DNA of 64,000 bases from Chlamydomonas sphaeroides (Eukaryota; Chlorophyta; Chlorophyceae; Chlamydomonadales; Chlamydomonadaceae). Shown here in pieces: positions 1 to 11,833 of the stretch. The notes under the pieces are model-generated. The model did not search any database. It saw only the letters and a program-made list of their open reading frames with translations, and was not told the origin of the DNA. Every line of letters starts with the position of its first letter. Positions within the stretch are counted from its first letter, which is position 1. The translations under genes were made by a program, and so were the position numbers. Location of the stretch: NCBI GenBank assembly GCA_001662425.1, contig BDDC01000274.1, positions 4,107 to 68,106 on the forward strand, read 5' to 3'.

Positions 1-1079
1 TCGGCGGTGTTGATCGTCCCCTCTTGGGCCGCTGCGTTGCTCTCTAATTTGGGCCCCCTTGGGCCATACGTTGCAGCTCCGCTTTCCCCAGCCATGCCCC
101 CATTACCCTCTGACGCCCGCCCGCCCGCTCCTTCTCTCCCTTGCTCTCCGCCAGATGACCTGGAGGACCTGCTGTCCCGCCCGCTGACCTGGCCTCGCGG
201 CACAGCAGCTCCCCGCTGCTTACGCTGGCGGTGGGGGGCGGCACGGGCGCGGGAGGGGGCTGGGCGGGGGAGGACGCGTGTTAGGAGCCCGAAGGCGGCG
301 AGGGCGGCTAAACTCTGTTGTAGCAGGGCCTGGTGCAGGGTGCGCAGCTGTCCATGGCGTAGCGCGGCCGCCTCGTGCCTTCCTGCCCTCGTGGCCTCGT
401 GTCAGACGCTGGGCGCCAGGGTCTTAGGGCAAGGCCATTCTGTCAAGCCATGTTACAGCCTCCTGTGCTAGTTGTGTTTCACACGCCCGTGTCACGGTCT
501 CGCTTGTCCAGCGGCGCCTCGCAGCCCTGCAGCACCTGCAGGCAGCGCAGCTCCCGGGCTCTACCCAGCACATCCGATAGGTTTCCCGGCGGTACGGGTC
601 ATCATCGTACAAAGTTCATCCTCCGCTGTCATCACCCTCACCTCGCTGCATCACAGTCCGCGCTCCGCAGCTTCATGCCGCCGCAGCTGTACTGACCCAA
701 CTCTCCAGTCCCTGGCACTCGGCAGCACAGCCCCACCCGCCCGGCTACCTTCCCTCGTCACACTCGCTCCACGGCTCAGCCCTGCACCGCCTCGGGCAAC
801 CCCTTGGCGTCCGACACTCAGTCGCTCCCAACCATTAACCGCTTCCAACCATTACGGCATCCGAGCAACACACATCCGCTACTTTTGCACAGTGCCACTG
901 ACAACACCGCGGGGGCATGCCGCCCCCGCCTGCCGCCCTCGCCCAGGCTCGCCCGCCGCTCCCCCACCCAATCGCACACCAGCCACCAACAGGCCTGCGG
1001 CACTCCCGTCCCCGTACCACCTGCCCTCCCCGTTCCCCTCCCCTTCCCCTGCCCTGCCCCCTCCCAAGCTGCCTCCCGC
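1..1079. other. no supported gene; 3' flank of the DUF760 gene
   Basis: No reading frame here has both convincing splice sites and recognisable protein sequence. A plus-strand stretch after an acceptor-like site near 154 reads DDLEDLLSRPLTW and could be the last exon of a gene lying to the left, but the frame soon becomes low-complexity. The part nearest 1079 is expected to be the 3' UTR of the minus-strand DUF760 gene. Confidence 0.4.
453..457 (-). terminator. putative TGTAA poly(A) signal for the DUF760 gene
   Basis: The plus strand reads TTACA, so the minus strand reads TGTAA, the usual poly(A) signal of chlorophycean algae. It lies about 620 bases past the DUF760 stop codon. A five-base motif is weak evidence alone. 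Confidence 0.3.
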
Positions 1080-4000
1080 TCATGCGGCCGCGGCGGGCGG
1101 CAGCTTGGGAGGCGGCAGCGCTGTGAGGAGCCCGTAGTCGGTCTGCACCCAGCTCTCCACGTCGCGCAGGAAAGTGCCGAACGCCACCGCCTCCAGCACA
1201 CTGCGCCGCTGTGTCTGGACCTGAGGAACGCGAAGGGGGCAGCCCAGGGGGGCAAGGGCAGGGGCACGGGTCACAGTCCCTCGCGTCGCGCGATCGGTGG
1301 GGGTCGCGCGGGGTCCCGTTCTGCTGACCCCGCCAAGTTCTCCAGCCTGCCTACCTCCCGCTTCCCACCCCAACACGCCACCCCCACACCAACACAAACC
1401 CTCTCCCCTCCCCTCAACTTCCCGCCCCTTCCTCCCTCTCTCGTCCCCACCTGCTTGCCTCCGCGCCGACACTGGCCCTGACTATCCTCCACCACCCGGC
1501 CCCAAGCCCGCCCCGCCTCCCCAGCTTTCCCATCTCTCGCCCCCTCACCTGCATCGTCACCGTCTCCACGCGGTCCGTCTCCACCGCCTTGGCCATGCGC
1601 GCCATGGCCTCCTGCATGCTGCCCGCATCGTCGCCAACAGCCTCCTGCAGGGTGTGTTCGTAATAATCAACATATGCCCGACACACGACACCCAGGGGAA
1701 TTGGCATATTAGCCGTGCGACAGGCAGGCAGGTGTGTGTGCAGGGGGGTGCAAGGGGGTGAGGGGGCGGGACGCGCACAGCAACGGCGCACGCCAGCCGG
1801 GCAGGGACCTGGGAGGGTCGCCGGCAGGGAGCCCAGCATCGGCGCCTGGGTTGTGCTGGTGGCGCCATTCGTAGCCGGCAGCGCACGGCACTGCGGCCCC
1901 ACCTGCATCTGCGCCGTGAGCTGCTTGATGTCGCCCAGCAGCGCGCTCGTCTGCCGCTCCACCAGCGCAGCGCCCTCCACGCTCACGATGCGAGCCGTCT
2001 CCACCATGGCGGCCTGCAGCCGGGAGCGAGGCACGAGAGAGGCCGCGTTCAACAGGCCGGAACGACTTGCGACTGCTTGCTCTACCTCAATTATTGTGTG
2101 CTCTGTGTGCTTTGTGCCGCCTCCCCACGCACGCCAGCACCTTTCCTCCACACGCCCGCGCCCTGTAACACACGCACCTGGTCAAACGACTCGACGTAGC
2201 GCCGCAGCGCGCTCTTTTGCCGCCGCGACGGCTGCTGTGAGCCGGCTGACGAGGATGCCGCTGACGACGAGGCAGGCGAGGACGACGACGCGGAGGCGCC
2301 GCTGCCGCGGCGCGACGCGGCCGAGGACGCGGCGGTGCCGTGCAGGTCGTCGTCCAGAGAAGCTGTGGCCGAGGCGGAGGCAGAGGGCGGCGGCGGCGCG
2401 TCCAGGTCCACGGTGGTGGCGTCGGCCCAGTCGGGGTTGCTGGCCTCCTCCACGTCCTCGGCCTGAGGGGCAGGCGGCAGGACGCGCAGGCATCGGGGAA
2501 GGTGCGGCGTGGGCAAGGGAGCGAGCAGCTGGAGCCGCAGGAGGGCCGTCGGCAAGGGACCCAGGACCCAAGGAACGGACTCCGGATAAGGGCCCCGGGC
2601 CCCGCTCTCGCCCTTCCTCAACGACAAGGACGTAGCCCGCCTGCCCCAGTTCCTGTGGTCCCGCGCCGCAGCTCACCGCCGCAAACAGGCGCTCCAGGCG
2701 CGCCACCGCGTCCTCCTTGCTCAGCGGCAGCGTGCCCAGGCTCTTCTCCAGCTGGAAGCGCTGGTCCACACGGCGCAGGAAGTAGCCAAACATGACGGAG
2801 GCGGCGTACACCTGAGGGGCGCGGTCCCCGGCCGGGGAGCGCAGTTATGGTGGGCGCGCTGGGGGAGGCTGCGACAGCAACCGGCAGGGTCCCAGTTCGG
2901 CCAGGATGGGTGCTCACACCCACAGCAGGACAGGACGCCGTCTGGCGTGCATGCGGGTCTCGCACACCCCGCTGCCTGATGGCACGAGGCGCGTCGGCCC
3001 AGCCCCCGCACCTGCGCCATCTGGAACTTGCTCATCTTGATGTAGGCGGCGCTGTAGGCGCTGCTGGCGGTAGGGCCCATGACCTGCAGCAGGTGCTCGC
3101 GCACCAGCTCCAGCGCCTCGCGGCTGTGGATGCCCTCCGTGAGCGCCTTGAGGTTGGTGTTTGGCGGATCCATGAAGCCTGGGCCAGGGCGGCGCAGGGT
3201 GGGGCAGCGCCCGATGAGGTCAGCGCCGAGCGCCTCGCCTCGGCGTCCCCATACGCTCCCCAAAGCAAGGCCCCGCCGCCCGCACCGCCGCAGCCTACCC
3301 GTTCCTCCCACCCTCCGATCCAGCAAACGCTCCCATGCAACCCACGCAGCCCCTTCATTCCAGCCACGTGCGGCGCTCACCGTCCATGCGAGGCAGCATG
3401 TCCACCCCCAGCAGCAGGAATTTCTCCAGAATGGACACGTACATGAGGTCCTCCAGCGTGGACCGCACCTCGAGCGCGCGAACCTCCTCCATGCGCCTGG
3501 CGGCAGCCCGGGGAGGGCAGGCAGGGGCATGGCGGGAGCGCGGGAGGGTCAAGCATGGGTACGGTGGCGGGCGAGCAGTGTGGCGGCAGCAGGTTAAGCC
3601 CTCAAAACCCGCTGAGCGGGGCAGTCTGAAGGGCGGGAGGTAGGAGAACAGATGGCAAGGCAGCGGCGGTGTCGACGCCATGTGCGACCTCACGCACTTT
3701 GTGCCGGCCGCAGTGCTGGCCGGCAGCCGGCAGGCAACCGCGTTTCCAAACCAACCCATTGCCACGCTTCAAGACCGCCCCAGTGGATACGGTCCAGACC
3801 CAGCAGAGCGGCGTCGGACGGGCCGCAATCATGCCGACTACCTCCTTGGCCGCGCTGCATCCCGCTGCCGGCATGGCCCCTAAGCCGGCCACAACGCGTC
3901 GCCATCCTTGGGCAGCGTGCGAAGGCAGGTCGCGGCATGCAGCGGTATCACAGCCGCGCCCGTAACACACCACCCCTTTGATTCTGTACGCCTGGAGCCC

Positions 4001-4798
4001 ATCTCCGTTATGTATGGTGTTCTGGTGCCGTACCGCCATACCTGAACAGCGCCAGGTCCGTGGTGCTGGCGGACGTCTGCTCCTGCAGCGACTGCTCCGC
4101 CTCCTGGCGCTTGGCTCGTTCGTCCCTCAGCTTGGCCAGCTGAGTGTCCACGGCCGTCTTGAACAGGTGAGGCTCCTGGGGTGGGGTGGGGCGAGCGAGA
4201 TGCAGGGCAGGGTGGGGTGAGCAACCATCCAAGGCGCCAGCTTGGTGACGGGAGGAAGTGCGGCTCCTGGGTTGTGGTTGTTGGGCAGGGGGCACGGTGG
4301 GGCGGGTTAGGCAGGAAGGTGTGAGAGGGAGCTGAGAGGAAGGTAAATCGCAGGCGAGGTGGAGGCGGTGGGGATGTGCGATGCGGAGCTGGGCGGCAGG
4401 TGAAGACCGCGGGGCAGGGTGGCAAACGTGTGGCGCGGGCGTAGCTTCGTACGATTGCCCGAAGGGCTAGGGCCGTCATGCCGCGGCCGCGCGCTCCTCA
4501 CCATCCGCAGGTAGTATTGAAGCATCTCGCCGTAGGGTGTCTTGGGTTGCGCTGGGGCCTGCAGGAAGGGGCAGCGCCAGGCCCGACGTGAAGCACGGTG
4601 TACTTGGGGCAAGTGTCATATGAAGGTGGCGTCACGACAAAAACCTACCAGGCCAAACTCTGTTGGCTCCGCGCGGACGCGGACGCAACGCTGCATGGCC
4701 TGGCTATGGTGGTGTAGCGGCGCCACTGCGCGACGAGTGGTGCGGGCGTGCGATGCGGCACCGGCCGCACCGGTCGCGTGAAAGCGCAATCGCATCAT
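1080..4798 (-). CDS. DUF760 protein, UV-B-induced At3g17800-like, chloroplast
   Basis: Ten exons in transcription order: 4798-4649, 4558-4502, 4175-4042, 3496-3381, 3178-3012, 2811-2677, 2462-2178, 2013-1903, 1644-1549, 1220-1080. They give a 463-residue protein with all phases consistent. Landmarks of the plant DUF760 / UV-B-induced protein At3g17800 family appear in the right order: TPYGEMLQYYL, EPHLF, the core YAASVMFGYFLRRVDQRFQL and the C-terminal VLEAVAFGTFLRDVES. The first 50 residues are rich in Arg, Ala and His with few acids, as in a chloroplast transit peptide. A Ser/Ala-rich low-complexity stretch fills the sixth- and seventh-exon junction region. The molecular role of this family is not known to me; plant members are plastid proteins. 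The intron before the ninth exon carries a 44-base element shared with PIG-A. The start was chosen because exon 1 joins in phase through a GTAGGT donor. Confidence 0.88.
1651..1694 (+). repeat. 44-base dispersed intronic element, copy 1
   Basis: This AT-richer segment beginning GGTGTGTTCGTAATAATCAA is matched at 42 of 44 positions by 55313-55356. Here it sits immediately upstream of an acceptor in the minus-strand DUF760 gene, so it is antisense to its host gene. In PIG-A it is sense. Confidence 0.85.
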
Positions 4799-5136
4799 CG
4801 GTCTGGATATGTTTAGACTGACCGAGACAATTGGTTGGGGCCTAACGTGGAAAATTGCTGCTTGAGCAGAGGAAAGCAGGTCGCGGTCACGTCAAGTTGT
4901 GCGCAATTGTGCCCAAGCTATAAGATATCTGATATTGGACTACAGTGAACACACCACAAGGTTAAACGACCGGACGCGAGGCCCGATGCAGAGCTTCTAG
5001 ATGAACGAGGTCATCAGCTGCCCATGGCACCCGCAGCACGCTGACCGACGCTACCAGCGGGACAAACAATACCCGTTATATCTTGCATGCCTAGAGTGGG
5101 GCTGCGTGGGGCCCACCTAGAAGACTTCCGAAACCC
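4799..5136. promoter_or_regulatory. shared upstream region of DUF760 and TTC33-like genes
   Basis: The two start codons face apart across 338 bases that are clearly less GC-rich than the flanking exons. Both promoters and 5' UTRs must fit here. No TATA box was recognised. Confidence 0.5.
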
Positions 5137-7063
5137 ATGGCATTTTCTTTGAAGCGCAAGGCCGGTCCTCTCGCAAAAGCCAGCAAGCTTCATGCTTTTG
5201 ATGACAATAGCGATGAGGAGCCGGACCCGGCAGTGACGGCGGGGGAGCTCAAGGCACGTACCATCCGCACCGCACCGCGCATACCGGAGCGGTGCAACAC
5301 GTGACACAGGGAGAGCCCGCCCTCTCAGCACCTCCCAACAGCGCCTTGCTGATACCAGGGCGTCTCCCCCACAGGACCGCGCCCAGGAGCACGCGGCGGG
5401 CGGCCGCTTCACCGAGGCGCGCTCGCTGCTGGCGCAGGCGGTGCGGCTGCTGCCGGGCGAGGCCATGCTGCACGAGATGCATGCGCAGGTCGGTCCTCGC
5501 GTCTCACTCGCGACACAAGCGCCTCACAAGGGGGGGGCAGCGCGCGCGGCCTTGGCATGTCCGGCTTGGCACCACAGCTGCGCAGGCGGCTGCTGCGCGC
5601 CGACTTCCGCAACTTGCACAGCTGCCCACAATACGCTGAGCGCGCCGTGGCCGGCACACGCTCCCGCACAGGGGGCCGGCAGCAGCCCGGCAGGCGGCCT
5701 ATGCTTCGGGGCTCGCCTGGTGCTGCAAAGCAACCGCCAGGGCTGCGGTGCCCATGCAAGCGCCCGCATGAGCCTCAGCTCGCCGCCGTCCTCCCTTGGC
5801 CGCCGCCAGGTGCTGCTGGCACTCGAGGACTGCGGCTGGGAGGCGGTGCGCGCCGCCACGCGCGCTGCGGAGCTGAGCCCTGGCTGGGGTGAGGCGCACG
5901 TCACGCTGGCGCGGGCGCAGCTCAACTACGGCGAGGTGCGGTACGTGTGGCGTGTGTGGCCGTGTCGGCAGCACTGCGTGGCGTGTCGGCCACCTGCAGC
6001 AGCTGCGGCTGGGGCCCTGGCTCCGCTGGCGCACGCGGAGGGGGCTTGGACAGCGCGCTGCGTTGGGCGGTGGCAGCTCCTGCGCCTGCGGTGGCGGGTC
6101 TCGCACCTGTGCAGCGGTTGCGGAACCACAGCATCCCAGCTGCCAGCCGAGCCTCGAGTACCGTAGCAGGGGCTGCGCCCCGATGGGGCTGCGTCGCTGC
6201 GCTCCGCCCCACGCTCTGGTCGTCTTGCCGTCCTTCTGTGCGACGCACAGCTACCGCGCCGTCAGCCAATGGCCATTGCTGCGGCAGCAGCGGTCCGCAG
6301 CCGCTGCCGCTTTGTGCAGTCATGGCCCGCCACTTCGCCCCCCCACTCTGCCTGCCCGCCGTCGCATTATGATCTGCCCGCCCAGCCGTCCATGGCGGAG
6401 GCGTCCTTTCAAAAGGCTGCTGGGCTGCTGCAGGTGAGCTCACCGCTCCCCAGCTTCCTGCGGTTCTTCCTGAGGAGCCCACCGCTGCCTGCCGCCTGGC
6501 CGCCCAGGGGCCATTTGGGGTTGGGGCGGCGCTGAGGAGGCGGAGAGTTTGCATGCGCAGCCGAGAGGGGCGCTGGGAAGAAGGGCGGTGGGCAGGGTAG
6601 GCGAGGCTCTCACTCGAACTGGCACTGGAAGCGACCGGACCAAGCGCAGGCGGCGCCTGCCAGCTGCCATCGTTCTCCACGGTCTGCAGGGTTGGGGTGT
6701 GCTGTGCTGCCCCCTCCCCCCCCCCTTGCGCAGCCCGACGCAGCGGCTGGCCTGGCGGGCGAGATGGCCGAGGCGCGGGAGCTGGCAGACCGGCAGCGGG
6801 CGCTGGGGCCGGGGGTACGGGCAGCGGTGGGCGGCGCGGGCCCGGGGCCGTCAGGCGACGAGGCGGCGGCGGGGATCGCACCCAGCAACGGGGCGGATGC
6901 GCCTGATACCGGGAGGCCAGCGGCGGTGGCGGATGTGCAGGACGGGGGCCGTGCCGGGGCGGGCTCGACACGAGGCGATACTGGAGGACAGGGCGGGGAG
7001 CACGCCAACGATGACGGGCGCCCACATGGCGGGACGCCTGGACGGGGGAGTTTGGGAGGATGA
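5137..7063 (+). CDS. TTC33-like tetratricopeptide repeat protein
   Basis: Five exons, 5137-5253, 5375-5488, 5810-5935, 6386-6433 and 6734-7063, encode 244 residues in consistent phase. The N-terminus MAFSLKRKAG resembles the animal TTC33 start (MASFGWKRK). Next come TPR helices: LKDRAQEHAAGGRFTEARSL (residues ~38-57), QVLLALEDCGWEAVRAATRA and SPGWGEAHVTLARAQLNYGE, all aligning by memory with TTC33. Such TPR proteins act as protein-binding scaffolds; no specific partner can be inferred. The last ~85 residues are Gly/Ala-rich and unlikely to be structured. The first intron begins AAG|GCACGT, a GC-AG intron; the GT four bases later would break the frame. It shares its upstream region with the DUF760 gene and converges on the cyclase gene. 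Confidence 0.85.
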
Positions 7064-8114
7064 CTGGACCTGAGCGAAGCCAGCTACAAGATGATGTCTT
7101 CCGAGCACGCCGTGGGCTGCACATGTTCGTCCGGCGGGCAACAAGAGGAGGGGACGGCTGGACCGTGGATCTCGACCGGGTTGGTTTAATTGTGATGATG
7201 AGTAATGGGGGACTGCAGAACCGATCTCGTTTGGAGGGGCTCTACGTGATGATTGAACCAGTCCAAATGCAAGATACAGCTGTGCTGAAAGCTGATATCG
7301 ATCTCAGATGGATCTCGTATGCCGGGTGCTTACACTGCGCAAGCTCGCGGCCAGCCTCTCAGCTCACAGCTCCTGCGCGCGCATCTTTGCGACCGCCCGC
7401 AAGCGGCGAGCGCCGCCGAAGCCTCCGCCACTTCGACAGCCCATCGCCATCCAACCACAACCAACACAAGAACACACGTATGCGGAGTTTACGGCTCGCC
7501 CTCGCGCTCCTCTCCCCTCGTACATCAACACAAAATGGGTCCGCCTCAGCTGCCACCGTTGCGGATTCCCGCGGCGGCTGCGGCAACCACCACGCGACAC
7601 ACCACTAAACACGTGCGCGCAGCGACAGCGACCAGCCGGCTTGGCCCTATCAATTACACTGCACCTGCGGGTCCGATGCCGCCCGATGCGGACTTCACGG
7701 TGCCAGCGGCGTATTAGCACCCATACTGCTACCTTTCTACGCCGCCGCCCTATGCTGTTCTCGTTCTCGATCCACCTAGGACCCGAGCGCTCCGCTGCAT
7801 GCCCCCGGGCTGTGATGCACGCCGGCCTCGAAAGCCAACGTGCCGCCCTATGTATCCGCAGCGCCGCGGGCCGCCGACAGTCCTCGCGCGCCCCGCGCCG
7901 CGGCAAACGCCGCAGGCGATGGAGGCGCGCGTCCCCGCCGGTCCCCACGGCCGCCCGCCACGCACTCACGCAACACCCTCCGACCCTCGCGTGCACAGCC
8001 AGCGCCGCCGCCCCGCCGTCACCGCCGAGTCCGCTGCCGCTGCTGCTGCTCCGCTCCCGCCAGCGCCTCCTCTCCTGCAAGCGTCACCATCTCCGCCAAG
8101 CAGCTGCGAGCCGC
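7064..8114. other. convergent 3' region, no gene seen
   Basis: This kilobase lies between the stop codons of two converging genes and should hold both 3' UTRs. Open frames are present on both strands but they lack splice logic and recognisable protein sequence. Confidence 0.5.
7654..7658 (-). terminator. putative TGTAA poly(A) signal for the cyclase gene
   Basis: TTACA on the plus strand (TGTAA on minus) occurs 457 bases past the cyclase stop codon, a plausible algal 3' UTR length. Confidence 0.35.
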
Positions 8115-9887
8115 TTAGTACACGATGGAAGCCTGGTTGGCCTCGAAGTCGATCGAACCCGTCTGCTTGGGCGTCATGATGAAGATCTGGAAGATCTCAG
8201 CCACCATGCGCTCAATGATGGGCGCCTTGGCCACCGCCTTGATGGCGTCCGGCAGGTTGCCGCTGCCAATCTCCACCAGCTTCTCGTTGTACTTCACCAG
8301 CAGGTCCATGCGGCGGAAGAACTCGGGGTTCTCCACGTCGGGCACGGCCGGGAAGATGCGCTCCGTCGACTTGTTGGTCTCGATGATGACTGCGGCGAGA
8401 AGCGTGGGACGGGGGACGTCATGTGGATCCAAGTGCTGCTGCTGAGCACACGCGTGAGATGCGAAAAGCAAGCTGGTAGGCTGAGGGGCAGTGGCAGCGC
8501 GAGCTCCCGTCTCACCGTGCTGGTTGAACTGGGTGGTGTTCAGGCCCAGCGAGCCGTAGAAGGCAGCGCGCTGGTGGTCGTTCAGGTACATGGTGATGTA
8601 CACCGACAGGCAGAAGAAGCGCGACCACAGCTTGGCGACCCAGTCGTCAATCATGTGGGGCTGCGACTTCAGGATGGCAGTGAAGAAGTCACCTGGGGGA
8701 AGCGGAAGGCGGTGCGTGTCAGATGGGTACGCTGACGCATACAACACAGCGATGCAGTCAGGTGCCAGAGCATTGAATACATGCTGTGCCCATCCACACT
8801 CACCGTGGCGGTTCTCGTCCTGGCACCAGTTCTCGAAGTACTCGAAGAGCGGGTACAGCTGGTTGTCAGGGTTGCGCTGCAGGTGGCGGTAGATCGAGAT
8901 GTAGCGCCAGTAGCCGATCTTCTCAGACAGGTAGGTGGCATAGATGATGAACTGGGGCCATGGGGGCACGCCAAAGGGGAATGACGGTGAGAGGCAGAGC
9001 GTGCTGAGCGTGCCCGGCAGAAATACATCTCCAGCTGGCAGCCACCCCCGTGCACCCTGCAGGGCAGACAGCTGCCTTACCTTGGGCTTGAAGTAGGTGT
9101 AGGTGCGGTTCTTGGTGAGGAAGCCCAGGTCCAGGGCCAGGTTAAAGTCCGAGAGGGCCTTGTTCAGGAAACCAGCGTGGCGAGCCTCGTCACGCGACAT
9201 GAGCGTGAAAATCTCAGCAACCACGGGGTTGGTGTTCTTAAGGCGGCGACCCAGCTCCTTGTACAGCAGGAAGCCCGAGAACTCGGCCGTGCACGAGCGC
9301 TCCAGGAACTCCACAAAGATTTTGCGGGTGGGGCCCTGAATCTTCTCGGCCGCGGCCTTGAAGGTCTGCGGGAGTACATGACAGGATGTTGTCAGGTGTC
9401 TGGGTCAAGGTCGCACGGGTGTCGACACCAGGGAAAGACAACGCGACACGCTTGCGCAGCTCGCCGGTCGCGACGCAACACTCCCGACGGACCCAATCGA
9501 CATGCGCGATCACCCGCCCAGCTGCAGACTGATCACTCGCGACTAGCGCACCTCGTTGCGGACGAAGTGGCGCTGGTTGTAATCATACTTGAACTCCGCC
9601 AGCATGGCCTCAAGCTCAGACATATCCAGGCCCGGGTTGTTGGCCGGGTTGAACAGGCGCTCCATCTCATCGAAATCCGTGGTGTAGAAACGGGGAGTCA
9701 GCAGAGTCTCGTCGGCCGCGACCTTAACACCATCGCGCATTTTCTTGAAGCCCAGGTCCGCATCCGGAGCAGCAGTCGCCGAGACGCGCACAGTGCTGCG
9801 GCTGGGGCGAACAGACGCCACGCGCGCGGAGCGCGCGGGCGCCTGCTTGCCGACGGCGCCAGAGACACGCTTCGCGTTGAGCATCAT
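8115..9887 (-). CDS. CHL27: Mg-protoporphyrin IX monomethyl ester (oxidative) cyclase, CRD1/CTH1/CHL27 type
   Basis: Five exons (9887-9552, 9365-9081, 8951-8804, 8692-8516, 8389-8115) encode 406 residues, the usual length. The enzyme is the diiron subunit of the aerobic cyclase that forms the isocyclic ring of protochlorophyllide from Mg-protoporphyrin monomethyl ester at plastid membranes. Iron-ligand motifs are intact: [29 protein letters not shown] and [12 protein letters not shown]. The first ~40 residues form an Arg/Ser/Ala/Val transit peptide ending near VRVSATAA. Exon 1 ends at GAG|GTGCGC; reading on would add VR and then a stop. Chlamydomonas has two copies, CRD1 (low copper/oxygen) and CTH1 (replete), and I cannot say which this one is. 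GTAC cores upstream are noted separately. Confidence 0.96.
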
Positions 9888-11833
9888 AGTGGCTGGTCTG
9901 TGTCAAGCGAAGGTGTGCGCCTGGGCGGATCTGTGAAGTGTGCTGCTATGGTGAGCAGGTCCTCCTAAAGATGGCAAGGAGAGGGGGGCGCGGCGACGTG
10001 GTGCGTCGCAGAACCTCTGCCTGCATCGGGGAACCCCGATGCAGCTCACCACGATCTCGAGCGCTGCACGCCCCGGCTGCAAGCTGTTAGCGTAGAAGAC
10101 TCCAGCTGCTACGAGATGCCACCGAGCTGGCGCCGGATGCAGGCAAATTCTGTAGGATGGATGCCATCCATGGGTATGCCAGCGATAGCCCACGCAGGTA
10201 CAGCCCAAACGGCTTGGATTATTGCTAAGGTAGATTGCTGCGCCAGAGGCGGCTCCAGCAGCGAACGCCCGAAAGCTGAAGTCCCACGGGACATGCCGGG
10301 GAGAGACCGGCGGCGGGTTCGCCGGCCGCCGGACTTCTCGCAGCGCTCCGCTGCACGCCCCGTAGCGGCCACTAGCAGCACCTTCAACTGAGGGACAGCG
10401 TCGCGAAGGGGCCGGGGTGGAACCATGTCAACAGAGCTGTCACGTAGGAGTTGGCGGAATCACTGTCACCCCTTGACATCCCAGAGGTCAACCCGGAGCG
10501 GAGCGGTGAGCGCACCCTGCATACGCACACAGTACGATCAGAGCACGCTACGCGCAGCATGGATCGCAGCGCCTGCACGCGTACGTACGGCCTATTGACA
10601 GCGGTCAGGATTCAGCTGCAAAACAAGTCAATACGGCATCACGCCATGAGGATACTCGCTGGTAACGCCGAAAGGGCCCTGCGTAACATCATTATCCAAT
10701 GTTCCTGGCCCTCCGAGCAGCTCTCCTTATCCGAGCGCAGTGCTAGCGCACCTTGATTACAGAGCCGAAGAACTGAAGTCCACACCCGCGGAGCTAGAAG
10801 GGAGGTCCAAGCCATTGGGCGCTGCCTTGCCCATTGGCGAAGTGTAAGATAAGCATCCGGTCGCCTGCCAGGGCGGGTTGCATAGGCCGTCTAGCAAGCT
10901 CCGGCGAAACTGCCATGCATTGCTGAGTATGATATCTAGCAGCACCGAAAGCGACCGGACTGTCGTGGCGCAGGGCCGAGTGCGGCCGGGGGCGCGCAGG
11001 GGCGCAGGTGAGGGTACGTGCGCGTGGGGTCATACTTCGTGTACCGCAGTGGCTTGCTGGCAGCCGGCGCAAGCTGGGCAGCCGGGCTGTCAAGGATCCG
11101 TGCGTAGGCGCACCAGCTGCTGGCACCGCGAGCAGGCTTGACCCGGAGGGACCCGGTGTGTCATGGAATGGCATGCACCGGCGGACCCGGCTTACCCGAT
11201 GATCGTCATATCTGAGAGCTGCATATGCCACCAGCGGCATTAGCCAGCGCCTTTCCTCGGTTCATCTGGCCCGCGGTTGCTGGTTACCACGGGACGTGCT
11301 CCCATGCCGAGAAGTTCAAGCAAACTGCCGCTCCGCGCCGGACTGCGACGCTCTACTGCTAGGATTGGGTCGAAAGGAAGACGTTTGAGCGATGCTATGA
11401 CAAGGCCGCAGGTGATAGCGCCAGTCCGTGCAGAATCCCTTTAAGACTGTCGGCAACGAGTGGGCCGACACGTCGCGTGCAGGAGGTGCACTAGGCGAGC
11501 ATCAGGTCATGTGTGTGTCGTGTTGTTGTGTGTGCAGCGCTGCAAGCCTGAAGGCGGCTGTGGTGCCATGATCAGTTTCGGTACCGTGATTGTCCTTTTG
11601 TACAGCGCAGTCTGGCACGGCCGTCGCGCGAGGTCGCGCGCTTGCTCTGACCCTCGCCATGCAATGCTCCTAGCAGCATTGAGACCATGTGCAAAGTTTG
11701 CTGCATTGCACCAAGCCAACTGCCGCTCTATTGCCGCAAACCGGCAGGAGCGGGCGCTGAGCAGAGGCGCCTGGGCACCAGCAGTCCGCTGGAGGCTCTC
11801 AGCCGTCCCACCCAGGCCCGCCCCCCTCAACGC
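9888..11833. other. intergenic, no supported gene
   Basis: This 1.9 kb stretch is less GC-rich than the coding regions. It should contain the cyclase promoter and the 3' UTR, and possibly a last exon, of the glycosyltransferase gene to the right. Short open frames on both strands show no family signal or splice pattern. Confidence 0.5.
10198..10588. promoter_or_regulatory. GTAC cores upstream of the cyclase gene
   Basis: GTAC occurs at 10198-10201, 10532-10535 and as the doublet GTACGTAC at 10581-10588, some 310-700 bases upstream of the cyclase start. GTAC is the core recognised by the SBP-domain copper regulator CRR1 at Chlamydomonas CYC6, CPX1 and CRD1. Chance occurrence of such a short palindrome is common, so this is only a candidate. 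Confidence 0.2.

Noticed and set aside
818..1495. Several overlapping frames on both strands around the DUF760 C-terminus
   Set aside because: Only the frame continuing VQTQRRSVLEAVAF matches the family and joins in phase to the preceding exon.
7308..8735. Plus-strand frame of 475 codons over the cyclase 3' end
   Set aside because: It is antisense to the well-supported cyclase exons and shows no family signal.
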